Source: Tolypothrix campylonemoides VB511288 (GTDB taxonomy: Bacteria; Cyanobacteriota; Cyanobacteriia; Cyanobacteriales; Nostocaceae). From it: a DNA stretch of 64,000 nucleotides. The stretch is taken from positions 83,726 through 147,725 of the forward strand of contig JXCB02000048.1 in NCBI GenBank assembly GCA_000828075.3. The letters run 5' to 3'. A program made the position numbers and the translations under genes. Below the pieces are notes generated by a model. It was not told the origin of the DNA, did no database searches, and was given only the letters and a program-made list of their open reading frames with translations. Below are positions 25,682 through 34,747 of the stretch, in pieces; position 1 is the first letter of the stretch; each line of letters opens with the position of its first letter.

Positions 25682-27079
25682 ATGTCACTTGTTAATTTTG
25701 AGGTTCAACAGCCCTGCATTACCCCAAGCCAATTACTTCTGGCAATGGATGAAGTAATTCCGTCTCAAACAATAACGAACGCAATTATCAGTACTTCTTC
25801 TGTTGGGCAACGACAACGAATACTTCCAACTCATGTAGTTGTGGTTTTAGTAATTGCCATGAGTTTTTGGTCATCGGACTCTATTGTATCGGTGTTCAAA
25901 AATCTGATTCATGGTTTCGCCAGTTTACGAATACCGGAATTAATACGTTTTAAAACACCAACTTCTTCATCAATTACCGAAGCACGGCAACGAACTGGAG
26001 CATCTGTAATGACTCGTTTGTTTGAGATGGTTGCAAAGCCATTAGCAACAGTTTTAACGCCAGATGCCTTTCTGGGAGGATTAAGAATAATGGCTGTAGA
26101 TGGGACAGTAATGGACGTTCCTGAGACTCAAGAAAATGCCAGAGTATTTGGTTATCCTGGTTCTCGCCCTGGGACATATCCGGCATTCCCGAAAGCTAGA
26201 TTAGTTTTTTTGGTAGAAGCGGGTACTCATTTAATTACCGATGCATTCATTAGTCCTTATCGAATTGGTGAAAGAAAAGGAGCTTTAAAATTATTACGAA
26301 GTGTTAATGATGGTATGTTGCTGATGTGGGATAGGGGACTACATTCATTCAAGATGGTTGATGCCGCAATTAAACAAAAATGCCATATTCTTGGACGTAT
26401 ACCAGCCCACGTTAAATTCGAGATCGTTCAAACTTTTGATGATGGTTCTTATAAGTCGTGGATTGCTCCTGATGGTAAGTCCAAAAAGAAGGGTGCAACC
26501 CGAATTCCTATCCGCGTAATAGAATATACTGTTGAAGAGAACGGTACAGAAAAAGTTTATCGTCTGATTACCGATTTAATGGATATTTCAATTTTTCCGG
26601 CTTTGCTTTTAGCGACTGAGTATCATCAGCGTTGGGAAGCAGAGAATACTTTGGACGAATTAAAAGTCCATTTAAATGGTCGAAAAACTCCTATTCGCTC
26701 TAAAAATCCTCGTGAAGTAGTGCAAGAAATCTATGGCTGGTTACTGGGACATTATTGCATACGTTGTTTAATGTTTCAAAGTGCTGAAAAAGTAGGATTG
26801 TCTCCATTACGTCTAAGTTTTACTGGCAGCCTGAGAGTGATTAGACGTGCTATCCCTTTGTTCCAGATTGCAGTAGAAATATTCCCAGATATTAATGTAT
26901 TTTTTAGTTGGTTAACTGACGAAATTTTAGAATTGCAAATTTCATCTCCACAGCACAGAAGTAATCCCAGAGTCGTCAAGAAAACTCGCTCAAAGTTTCA
27001 GAGTAAAAAACGATGTCATAGAAATAATGGCACTCCTCGACAATTACTATCCTTTCAAATTTCTAGTCAAGCAAGTTGA
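25682..27079 (+). CDS. IS4-family transposase
   Basis: About 465 aa from MSLVNFEVQQPCITPSQLL; the longer frame upstream reads through inverted-repeat sequence. The N-terminal IS4 domain (ILPTHVVVVLVIAMSFWS) is followed by the DDE core: first Asp in MAVDGTVMDVPET, second Asp in LLMWDRGLHSFKM, and the IS4 signature Y-(2)-R-(3)-E-(6)-K in YHQRWEAENTLDELK. All catalytic residues are present and the frame is intact, so the element may be active. Confidence 0.93.
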   Translation: MSLVNFEVQQPCITPSQLLLAMDEVIPSQTITNAIISTSSVGQRQRILPTHVVVVLVIAMSFWSSDSIVSVFKNLIHGFASLRIPELIRFKTPTSSSITEARQRTGASVMTRLFEMVAKPLATVLTPDAFLGGLRIMAVDGTVMDVPETQENARVFGYPGSRPGTYPAFPKARLVFLVEAGTHLITDAFISPYRIGERKGALKLLRSVNDGMLLMWDRGLHSFKMVDAAIKQKCHILGRIPAHVKFEIVQTFDDGSYKSWIAPDGKSKKKGATRIPIRVIEYTVEENGTEKVYRLITDLMDISIFPALLLATEYHQRWEAENTLDELKVHLNGRKTPIRSKNPREVVQEIYGWLLGHYCIRCLMFQSAEKVGLSPLRLSFTGSLRVIRRAIPLFQIAVEIFPDINVFFSWLTDEILELQISSPQHRSNPRVVKKTRSKFQSKKRCHRNNGTPRQLLSFQISSQAS

Positions 27080-27506
27080 ATACATCCATTTTTGGGGCGA
27101 TACAGTAAATTGTTCATCCTCAATTTATAGTTCAACAGATTAAAAATATTATATGCAATTGACAATTAAGTTTTTCGAGAGTGCCTTCAGGTACAAGCAG
27201 CGTTTTTAGCTGTTTTTGTTCTCGTAGACTTTACGCGAACAAAATATTCTTTATTCCAACATCTATTTTCTCTTAACCGAGCAGTATTGGATTCTGAGGG
27301 GATTTTGTCAGGTGGCTCGCATCGACTGAATTGCTTATCCTGCAATACTTCTGAAAAAGTTTTCGGTAAAGCTGACTTTAGTTACGGGGTATTTAATGCG
27401 TGAATTTATAATGCCGTACAGAGATGAATTAAGCACGCGGGGTGACTTCCCGCCGTAATATAATTGGGGACGGAGCAGCGATCGCTACATCTGTCCCGGT
27501 TCGGGG

Positions 27507-30500
27507 CTATACGGACGATGGCGCAGAGCGCCCGCTTCGCGATCGCACCAACTGTTGGCGAATCTTAATAATAATGATGTAGAGTACTGGCACTACAAAC
27601 AAGCTCAAGAACGTAGAAATGAACATCCCACCAAAAACCGCCGTCCCCAATGACAGTCGGCTGGCAGATCCAGCTCCTGTCGCAACAAGCAGCGGATAGC
27701 TGCCGATTAAAGTTGAAACCGTTGTCATGAGAATAGGACGCAATCGTGCTTGTGCAGCTTCCACTACTGCCTTAGTAATTGAAAGTCCCTGTTCTCGTAG
27801 CTGGTTGGCAAATTCTACAATCAAAATCGAATTCTTGCTGGCTAACCCAATCAGCATAACTAAGCCAACTTGACAGTAAACATCGTTGTACAAACCCCGC
27901 AGAGATTGAGCCGATAAAGCTCCCAAGACCGCCAAGGGAACCGCCAGCATAATAATTAAAGGATCGACAAAATTGTTGTATTGCGCTGCCAACACAAGGA
28001 AGACAAAAAAGACCCCCAAACTGAAAATAATTGGGGCTTGACCGCCAGATTCTACTTCTTCTAAGGAGATACCCGACCATTCAAAACCGAAATTTGCGGG
28101 TAATACCTCAGCCGCTAGCTTTTCCATAGCCTCAATTGCTTGCCCAGAACTAAAACCAGGAGCAGCTGCTCCGTTAATCTCAATGGAGCGGTAAAGGTTG
28201 TAGTGATTAATTGTTTGTGCCCCAGTCGTTGATTTAATCGTTACAACATTACTAAGGGGTATCATGTTGCCAAGTCTTGAGCGCACATACAAGCGACCAA
28301 CATCCTTTGGGTTAGAGCGAAATTGTGAGTCTGCTTGAACATAAACGCGGTATGTTCGCCCAAATTCGTTAAAATCATTTACATAGCGCGAACCGATGAA
28401 AGTTTGTAAGGTACTGAAAATTTCATCAATCGGAACCTGTAGAGCTTCTGCTTTACTTCGATCTACTTCAACCATCAACTGGGGCGCGTTGGCAGTATAG
28501 GTACTAAAGACTCCTTGCAATCCTGGAGTTTGATTGGCGCGGCTAATTAGCTCGTTCTTGACTCGATCCAGTGCATTAATGTCTCGATTACTTTGATCGC
28601 CTCGGTCTTGCAGTTGAAACACAAAACCGCCTACACTACCGAGACTTTGAATAGTTGGAGGATTGACGGCTAGAACAGGTGCTTCTGGAACTCCCATCAG
28701 GGGTGCGCGTACTCGATTGAGAATTGCTGATACCGATTGCTCTGGGTTTTGCCGCTCTGACCACGATTTGAGAGGAGTCATAATCAATCCGCGATTGGGA
28801 GTGTTTCCGCTAAAACTAACACCGCCCATTGCAAATACGCCCTCAATCTCAGGGACGTTGAGCAATTCTTTTTCGGCTTTCATGACGACTGAGCGAGTAT
28901 AATTTAACGAAACGCCATCCGGTCCCTGAATCAGGTTGACAAAATAGCCCTGGTCCTCCTCTGGCAGAAATGCTTGAGGAACACGCAGATACAACCAACC
29001 TGTAAGTACCAAAGATACAGTAAATAACAACAATACAACCATCTTAAAGCGAATGACAGTGCCGAGAATCCGTTGATAGCCTCTGTGCATCCAGTCTAAA
29101 AGGTTATTTACCCTTGCAAAAAACCAGCCGAGCCAGCCGCGTGGTTGTTGTCCTCGACGTAACAGTATGGCGGACACGGCAGGAGTAAATGTAATGGCAT
29201 TAAAGGTGGAAAGCGTAGTCGAAAATGCGATGGTTAATGCAAATTGTTTGTAGAGTTGTCCTGTTGTCCCCGGAAAGAAAGCAACTGGAACAAAAACCGC
29301 CATGAGAACTAGCGAGGTTGCAATTACGGCTCCAAACAGTTCGTGCATTGCTTCAGAAGCAGCCTGACGCGGACTGATACTTTTTTCCTCAAGCAAACGA
29401 ACCACGTCTTCAACAATAACGATTGCATCATCGACAACCATTCCGGTCGCCAAGGTTAAACCAAATAAAGTCAGACTATTAAGTGAAAAATTAAATACTT
29501 TGACAAATGCAAAGGTGCCAATTAAGGAAACCGGAATCACGATCGCTGGAACAATGGTAGTCCGCCAGTCTTGCAAGAAAATGAAAATAACTCCAACAAC
29601 TAGTACAATCGATTCAATTAGCGTTGTGACCACTTCCCAGAAGGATGCTTCAACAAATCGGGAAGAATCATAGGGGATTTCATATGTTAATCCTGGGGGA
29701 AAATTCTTTGCCAATCGTGCCATCTCTGCCTTAGCCGCCTTAGCAATTTCCAAGGCGTTACTGCCAGGAATTTGGATGATTTGATAGCCTACAGAAATGT
29801 GACCGTTATAGCGAGCAAATGTACTGTAACTTTCTGCCCCCAGTTCTGCTCGCCCGACATCTTTGAGTTTGATCAGCGTCCCGTCATTTCCTGCTTTGAG
29901 GATGATATTCTCAAACTCTTTGGCTTCTCGCAGTCGTCCAACAGCTTGCAAATCGATCTGAAACTTTTGCCCATCGGGGGCGGGTGGTTGTCCAATCGCA
30001 CCAATGCCTAACTGCAAATTTTGTTGATTGAGGGCATTCACCACATCTTGAGCCGTCAGATTGCGACCAGCAAGGCGATTGGGATCGAGCCAAATTCGCA
30101 TGGCATAGCGACGTTCTCCAAAGGATAGGACATTTCCCACACCATTGATACGTCTGAGCGGGTCTAACACATACAAATCTGCATAGTTACTAATAAACGT
30201 ATCATCGTAGCGATCGTCCGAGCTATATAACGCCATCGCTAAAACAATCCCGCTTGATTGTTTTGTAACTGCGACTCCGGTTTGTCGAACCACTTCTGGT
30301 AGTTTGGGTTGTGCCAACAAGACACGATTCTGTACATCAGAGGCTGCAACGTTAATGTCATAGCCCTGTTCAAAAGTGATGATAATTGTGCTATTACCGT
30401 CATTGCTGCTGGTCGAATTCATATATCTCATGCCTTCGACCCCATTGATCTGTCGCTCTAAAACCGATGTCACGGTTTCTTCGACAATTTGGGCACTGGC

Positions 30501-30656
30501 TCCAACATAGTTAGCTGTGACGCTAATTTGAACAGGGCTAATGTCTGGATACTGCTCTACAGGCAGCGTTGGAATGCTAATGAGTCCGAACACTAAAACT
30601 ATCAGGGAGCAGACGATCGCAAAGACGGGTCGCTTGATGAAGAAGTCCGCGAACAT
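27507..30656 (-). CDS. RND efflux pump, HAE-1 (AcrB/MexB) type
   Basis: A 1049-aa inner-membrane exporter of hydrophobic compounds. It starts MFADFFIKRPVFAIVCSLIV, the AcrB-type N-terminus. The TM4 proton-relay motif is GMVVDDAIVIVEDV with the adjacent Asp pair, and the second half starts near FKMVVLLLFTVSLVLTGW. It follows an AcrA-like gene by 149 nt, in a minus-strand series with copper genes. The C-terminal residues (RSRSGRSAPSSV) are encoded by a G/C-rich palindromic repeat, so the natural tail has been replaced. No TolC homologue is present in the window. Confidence 0.92.
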   Translation of the reverse strand: MFADFFIKRPVFAIVCSLIVLVFGLISIPTLPVEQYPDISPVQISVTANYVGASAQIVEETVTSVLERQINGVEGMRYMNSTSSNDGNSTIIITFEQGYDINVAASDVQNRVLLAQPKLPEVVRQTGVAVTKQSSGIVLAMALYSSDDRYDDTFISNYADLYVLDPLRRINGVGNVLSFGERRYAMRIWLDPNRLAGRNLTAQDVVNALNQQNLQLGIGAIGQPPAPDGQKFQIDLQAVGRLREAKEFENIILKAGNDGTLIKLKDVGRAELGAESYSTFARYNGHISVGYQIIQIPGSNALEIAKAAKAEMARLAKNFPPGLTYEIPYDSSRFVEASFWEVVTTLIESIVLVVGVIFIFLQDWRTTIVPAIVIPVSLIGTFAFVKVFNFSLNSLTLFGLTLATGMVVDDAIVIVEDVVRLLEEKSISPRQAASEAMHELFGAVIATSLVLMAVFVPVAFFPGTTGQLYKQFALTIAFSTTLSTFNAITFTPAVSAILLRRGQQPRGWLGWFFARVNNLLDWMHRGYQRILGTVIRFKMVVLLLFTVSLVLTGWLYLRVPQAFLPEEDQGYFVNLIQGPDGVSLNYTRSVVMKAEKELLNVPEIEGVFAMGGVSFSGNTPNRGLIMTPLKSWSERQNPEQSVSAILNRVRAPLMGVPEAPVLAVNPPTIQSLGSVGGFVFQLQDRGDQSNRDINALDRVKNELISRANQTPGLQGVFSTYTANAPQLMVEVDRSKAEALQVPIDEIFSTLQTFIGSRYVNDFNEFGRTYRVYVQADSQFRSNPKDVGRLYVRSRLGNMIPLSNVVTIKSTTGAQTINHYNLYRSIEINGAAAPGFSSGQAIEAMEKLAAEVLPANFGFEWSGISLEEVESGGQAPIIFSLGVFFVFLVLAAQYNNFVDPLIIMLAVPLAVLGALSAQSLRGLYNDVYCQVGLVMLIGLASKNSILIVEFANQLREQGLSITKAVVEAAQARLRPILMTTVSTLIGSYPLLVATGAGSASRLSLGTAVFGGMFISTFLSLFVVPVLYIIIIKIRQQLVRSRSGRSAPSSV

Positions 30657-30805
30657 AGGTCAACCGATTTTGGATTTTAGATTTTAGATTTTGGATGGAT
30701 TCCACGGATAAATGCAGGGGCTTGTACCATCAAAGAACTATCGGTTAATGAAAAAATAAACAAATAGGACTTGCTTTTGCTACAAAAATATGCATAATTC
30801 GCTAA

Positions 30806-32200
30806 TTAATTACTTTTTTCAGGTTCAGGAATAATTGGCGCACTATCCCTTAAAGTGAGCAAACTAGAGATGATGATTTGTTCTCCTGGTTGCAATCCTT
30901 TCAAAACCTGGTATTGATTGCCTTCAATACTGCCTAGTTCAACAGGTTTTTGCCGAGCCACAAACTGAGATTGGGCAGACTGCGATGAGCGCGATTCCTC
31001 AACTACAAACACAAACGTCTCTTTGGCTAAACGAGTTACAGCGGTTGTGGGAATGCGGACTCCAGGACGCCGATCCAAAATCACCCGCGCTCGAACAAAT
31101 TGGTCGGTTCGCACTCTAGCTTGAGAATTATCCAACAGCGCTTTGACGAGTACCGATTGTGTCTGATTCGCCGTATTGGGTGCAATGAAAAATACCCGAC
31201 TGGTACCGACCTTTTGCCCAGAACCATCTACCAACTCTACTAAACTTCCTAATCGCAATTGAGCGACCTGTTCTGCTGGAACCGAAATGTTAACCTCTAA
31301 TGAACCGTTTTCAGAAACGGTGATTAACTGGGTAGAGGTATCGACAAAATCGCCCACCTTAACGGGAATATCACCTACAATACCTGCAAACGGCGCAGAA
31401 ATTGTATAAAACTGAAGTTCTGCTGCTTGCTCATTGACATTTGCCCGAGCTTGGTTAACTAACCTCTGGTTCTTAACAATTGTTGCCTTTGCCTTAGCGA
31501 TCGCTGCCTCTGCTCTAGTAATCATGGCTTCTTGAGCTGCAATGTCAGCATCCGTCTGAGCAAGCTTGGCTTTGGCTGCTTCTAAGCTGTTCCGCCTTTG
31601 GTCCAAAATTTGCAAACTGGTGGCTCCTTCTTGATATAGCTGGCTGAACCGCTCATACTCCCGCTGATTGAGTTTTAAGTCAGACTGTTCAGAAACTCGA
31701 CGAGCTTGTAACGCTTTTAGTGTCGCTGTTGCATTTTTTGCTTCTGCTTGGGCGCTTTTGACTTCTGCTTGGGCTGTTTCCAAATCAGCTTGAGTGGACT
31801 CGTAAGCTGCGATTCTACTATCAACAGAAGCTTGTTGCTGCTTTGCATCAACCTTCAAAATTGGGGTACCTTTTTTAACTCGCTCCCCTGCCCGAACAAA
31901 TATCTGAGAGACTTGACCCTGAATTCTCGGTCGTAGAGTGACAGAGCGACGAGACTGAAGATTTGCAATAAATTCTGCACTTTCCTCTATAGTGGCAGTT
32001 TGCACCGTCGCAACTTGTACCTTTGTCGCTGGGGGTTGGCTAGCTGCCGTTGGAGGTGATTCCTTGTTCGGAGCCAAAAACCACCAAGACCCAACACTGC
32101 CACCAACTAAGAGCAAGGCTAACATTGCCCAGAAACCCGGCGTTAACTTTGGCGCGAACTGACGTTTACTATTTGAAGGTCGAGACTCAGAAGATTCCAT
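30806..32200 (-). CDS. RND adaptor protein, AcrA/MexA-like
   Basis: A 464-aa periplasmic adaptor. The N-terminus has a TM (LTPGFWAMLALLLVGGSVGSWW). The lipoyl half-motifs flank a coiled-coil of roughly residues 125-240 rich in Ala/Gln/Glu (ADIAAQEAMITRAEAAIAKA). Beta-barrel segments such as VKVGDFVDTSTQLITV and LDRRPGVRIPTTAV follow. Ends in a short Ser/Pro-rich tail. It serves the adjacent HAE-1 pump. Confidence 0.92.
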   Translation of the reverse strand: MESSESRPSNSKRQFAPKLTPGFWAMLALLLVGGSVGSWWFLAPNKESPPTAASQPPATKVQVATVQTATIEESAEFIANLQSRRSVTLRPRIQGQVSQIFVRAGERVKKGTPILKVDAKQQQASVDSRIAAYESTQADLETAQAEVKSAQAEAKNATATLKALQARRVSEQSDLKLNQREYERFSQLYQEGATSLQILDQRRNSLEAAKAKLAQTDADIAAQEAMITRAEAAIAKAKATIVKNQRLVNQARANVNEQAAELQFYTISAPFAGIVGDIPVKVGDFVDTSTQLITVSENGSLEVNISVPAEQVAQLRLGSLVELVDGSGQKVGTSRVFFIAPNTANQTQSVLVKALLDNSQARVRTDQFVRARVILDRRPGVRIPTTAVTRLAKETFVFVVEESRSSQSAQSQFVARQKPVELGSIEGNQYQVLKGLQPGEQIIISSLLTLRDSAPIIPEPEKSN

Positions 32201-32274
32201 AACTCACCAACAATTAAAGCGATGTAAAACCTTGGGAAATCAGAATGCATCAAGACTGTAGTGCCCGTTCTTTG

Positions 32275-33180
32275 TTAATTTGCCTTTACCCAAAAATCAG
32301 CCGTGACGATTTCACCATTGCGGTTGAACTGTCCCCAAAGCTTGTATAGTCCAGGTTTGGGCAAGCTGGTCACAAACTGAACCCGTCCGGGAGTTGTATC
32401 TTTGATTGCGTGAGCATGGATATAATCGGCGGAGGTGAGTGAGGCGGATTGACGCAGAATTACCAAGTGTCCCCGTTCACCCATATAAGGCTGTAAATCA
32501 GTGACAGGTTGATTATTAGAGCCTTTGAGATTGAACGTTACAGCAACTTCCTCACCCGCTTTGACCGTTTCAGTAGGTAGCTCTAAATTGACCTTGGTGT
32601 TGGTAAATGTTTGACTACGCTTGAAGTTTACGTCCGGGGAAGATGAACTGTCCCCTGGAACTTGGGTTTTGAGTGTCGAGACTTGAGCGGGTTGTCCAGC
32701 GGGTTTGTAATCGCTAAAGAGTGTATACCCTCCAGATTTGGGTAATTGGGCTTCGATGGTAAAACGCCCGTTGCCTTCATAACGTGGATGCAGATGATCG
32801 AAAAACCGAAGGTCATCACTGACTACGATGAGATGCATGAGTTGTTCGTGAGAAACATCAAACTTGTCGATAGGTTTCTCTGTTGCATCTTGAACATTAA
32901 TTACTAACGGGACAGGAGCATTAACTGCAACCGTTTCTGGAACCGTAAGTTTTGCTTGAATCGCTGCATTTGTTTTTGTATCACTTGAACTATGCATCGA
33001 ATGTCCTGCGTGACTTCCCACTTGTGTTGAATGCTTGTCGTTGTGCTGTTGAGCTAAAACTGCCGTTGACGGTTCTTGAGCATTAGGTGATGTCGAGCAA
33101 CTTTGTGCAAATAATAGAGTTGCAGTTGTAGCGTAAGCGAAGCTCCTCCGAAGGAGGCTCGCAGTCATCAATATCTTCAT
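32275..33180 (-). CDS. His/Met-rich periplasmic protein of the copper region
   Basis: A 301-aa exported protein. The N-terminal region ends in a lipobox-like LLFAQSCS, so it is probably a lipoprotein; residues 5-17 are encoded by an inserted palindromic repeat. After a His/Met-rich stretch (HAGHSMHSS) come two beta-sandwich-like domains: the first around residues 78-175 contains HEQLMHLIVVSDDLRFFDHLHP, the second around 195-300 contains GERGHLVILRQ and DYIHAHA. The HLH/HAH motifs look like copper ligands, as in CopC- or YtkA-like proteins. It lies between flavodoxin and the AcrA gene in what is probably one copper-induced operon. Confidence 0.72.
   Translation of the reverse strand: MKILMTASLLRRSFAYATTATLLFAQSCSTSPNAQEPSTAVLAQQHNDKHSTQVGSHAGHSMHSSSDTKTNAAIQAKLTVPETVAVNAPVPLVINVQDATEKPIDKFDVSHEQLMHLIVVSDDLRFFDHLHPRYEGNGRFTIEAQLPKSGGYTLFSDYKPAGQPAQVSTLKTQVPGDSSSSPDVNFKRSQTFTNTKVNLELPTETVKAGEEVAVTFNLKGSNNQPVTDLQPYMGERGHLVILRQSASLTSADYIHAHAIKDTTPGRVQFVTSLPKPGLYKLWGQFNRNGEIVTADFWVKAN
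33131..33162. repeat. Palindromic repeat inserted into a signal-peptide coding region
   Basis: The core CTCCT-CCGA-AGGAG with flanking GCGTAAGCGAAG resembles the short palindromic repeats of Nostocales. It lies in frame in the gene at 32275-33180 and encodes the part of its N-terminus reading SLLRRSFAYA. Confidence 0.6.
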
Positions 33181-33192
33181 GAAACTTACCTC

Positions 33193-33705
33193 TTACAGTG
33201 CAAATTCCTGTTTTAACTGAGCAACCCAAGTTTTGATGCGTTGTTGTGTTAACTCAGATTGGTTATCTTCATCTAGCGCTAAACCGACAAACTTGCTGTC
33301 GCGCACTGCTTTTGACTCCGTAAAGTCGTAGCCCTCAGTTGACCAGTAGCCGACGGTTTCACCCCCAAGTTCTGAAATCTTTTCTTCTAAGATGCCCATT
33401 GCGTCTTGAAAAGAGTCGGGGTAACCGTTCTGGCCGCCAGCCCCAAAGTAAGCAACTTTCTTGCCGCTAAAATCGATATTGTCTAGCTCGTCAAAGAAAT
33501 TATCCCAATCGTCTTGCAGTTCACCCACATTCCAGGTAGGACACCCAATGATGATGTAGCTGTAGTTCTCGAAATCGCTCGATTCTACTTTAGAAATGTC
33601 GTAGATATCAACAACGCTGTCGCCACCAAACTCTTTCTGAATAAGTTCGGCTTCCGTTTGGGTATTCCCAGTTTGAGTCCCATAAAACAAGCCAATCTTA
33701 GCCAT
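33193..33705 (-). CDS. isiB: Flavodoxin
   Basis: A 170-aa FMN electron carrier. The FMN phosphate loop is FYGTQTGNTQTEA (residues 8-20), the isoalloxazine loops are CPTWNVGELQDDW and GAGGQNGYPDSF, and the long-chain insertion ending DSKFVGLALDEDNQSELT is typical of cyanobacterial long-chain flavodoxins that replace ferredoxin. It lies between a copper chaperone and a His-rich copper protein, behind a MerR-type promoter, so metal stress, and not iron starvation alone, may induce it. The ends are close to both neighbours, in keeping with an operon. Confidence 0.93.
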   Translation of the reverse strand: MAKIGLFYGTQTGNTQTEAELIQKEFGGDSVVDIYDISKVESSDFENYSYIIIGCPTWNVGELQDDWDNFFDELDNIDFSGKKVAYFGAGGQNGYPDSFQDAMGILEEKISELGGETVGYWSTEGYDFTESKAVRDSKFVGLALDEDNQSELTQQRIKTWVAQLKQEFAL

Positions 33706-33810
33706 CTTTCCTCCTTGCTGACTGGCGTAAAAATGTTTGAGAGTTTATCGGAAGATCAGCTATCAGCAGAGCAGAAGCCAATAGCTGATGGTAAAATAAT
33801 CAATTACAAA

Positions 33811-34008
33811 TTAAGCGGCTGATGGATAGCCTGCCGACGCGATCGCTGTCTCAATAACTGTTCTAGGTGCTTGAGTTTCTACGTTAATTAATTTCGTTTT
33901 TGGGTCAGCTTGAACAATAGCGTTAGCATCAACCTTTTTAATTGCCTCAGTGATAGTTTTGACGCAACCAGAGCAAACCAGTTTAGGAACTTTAAGTTGT
34001 AGTGCCAT
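33811..34008 (-). CDS. HMA-domain copper chaperone, CopZ/Atx1-like (copy 2)
   Basis: A 65-aa single heavy-metal-associated domain. The ligand motif is LVCSGCVKTI (Cys-X2-Cys at about residues 12-15), and the remainder has the beta-alpha-beta pattern ending TAIASAGYPSAA. ATG 34008 is chosen over an upstream TTG. A MerR-type promoter lies about 80 bp upstream. It probably delivers Cu(I) to the P-type ATPase or cupredoxin. A paralogue lies at 38345-38539. Confidence 0.9.
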   Translation of the reverse strand: MALQLKVPKLVCSGCVKTITEAIKKVDANAIVQADPKTKLINVETQAPRTVIETAIASAGYPSAA

Positions 34009-34086
34009 AGCTGTCAATAACCTTTTTTTGGGTAATTTGTTGTGGAGTTATATGTGTGATTGAAGAACTCCAACTTATCTAAAATC

Positions 34087-34118
34087 ACTTTAAATCCTCC
34101 ATTTAACTGGAGAGTCAA
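34087..34118 (-). promoter_or_regulatory. MerR-type promoter/operator of the chaperone-flavodoxin-RND operon
   Basis: On the minus strand a -35 TTGACT and a -10 TAAAGT are separated by 20 bp that contain the dyad CTCCAGTTAAATGGAG. Nearly the same dyad occurs at 38569-38600 and 46166-46197. A MerR gene lies 630 bp upstream. Confidence 0.7.
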
Positions 34119-34747
34119 GGGGGTATGCAAAAAATTATTGAGTGTTTAGTGAAATCTTTTTAAGATAAGAACGACTTACGATAGATCTAAGTTTTTTATT
34201 TAGTTTTCTTTTTAGAAGGGTAAATGTGATTTGAACTATATTTTGACCAAGCGGACACGACACGCTTCACTCTGCACTAGGACAACATATACTTCAAAGT
34301 TATAAATTGAGTTCAAAAACCTCAAAACTTAATTCCAGGAAGCAACGTGGTTTTTATAGTTCATTTGTACGTGTTCTTGAGCGAGAGCTTTTAAAACCAA
34401 GTTTCGGGCGATGGCGCAAGCCGCCCGCCCTGCGGGCTTCGCTTTATCACTCAATTTTTGGCTAAACATATTTTTGAACCATATTGTGGGCATTTGGAAC
34501 CAAATTTTGACCGAAAGTTCAAAACTTTCGATTGATTTTAGTGTCTCTTTTATGCATTTTTTACCAGGTCCAAAAATAAAACTTTTGGTTATTGCATGGT
34601 TCACATTAAAAACACACGGACATAATTTGATTCATTTTGTTAGGTTGAAGATTTGCTCAAAACCTTGAAATTACGTTAACTTTTGGTCACGCTATCGTTC
34701 ACAATTTGGTCATGCAATGGGTAAAAGCACAATTACAGAATTGATTT
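34119..34747. other. Intergenic region with a GC-rich palindromic repeat
   Basis: About 630 bp between the MerR gene and the chaperone operon with no convincing gene; the two overlapping ORFs near 34329-34668 lack protein-like composition. At about 34408-34441 lies GGCGCAAGCCGCCCGCC and its partner GCGGGC, a palindromic repeat like those at 27517-27545 and 38870-38985. Confidence 0.5.

Larger units (their letters stand above)
25098..27290 (+). mobile_element. Complete IS4-family insertion sequence with a passenger gene
   Basis: The ends are inverted repeats: CCAATACTGCTCGGTTAAG at the left (25098) is matched exactly, as reverse complement, by the right end (to 27290), and similarity continues for about 30 bp more. 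Both ends also contain an internal motif TTGTTCGCGTAA. The 2193-bp element carries an IS4-type transposase on the plus strand and a small gene on the minus strand. I see no obvious target-site duplication in the immediate flanks. Confidence 0.85.

Noticed and set aside
25088-27300. Target-site duplication around the IS4 element
   Set aside because: The immediate flanks (GTAAAGTAC on the left, ATTCTGAGG on the right) do not match.
30662-30700. TTTTGGATTTTAGAT-type tandem repeat upstream of the AcrB-like gene as an operator
   Set aside because: It is a common low-complexity intergenic repeat, lies between two genes of one operon, and has no symmetry of a regulator site.
34329-34604. Small minus-strand protein of 91 residues
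   Set aside because: Composition is not protein-like, it is overlapped by an opposite frame, and it contains a palindromic repeat.
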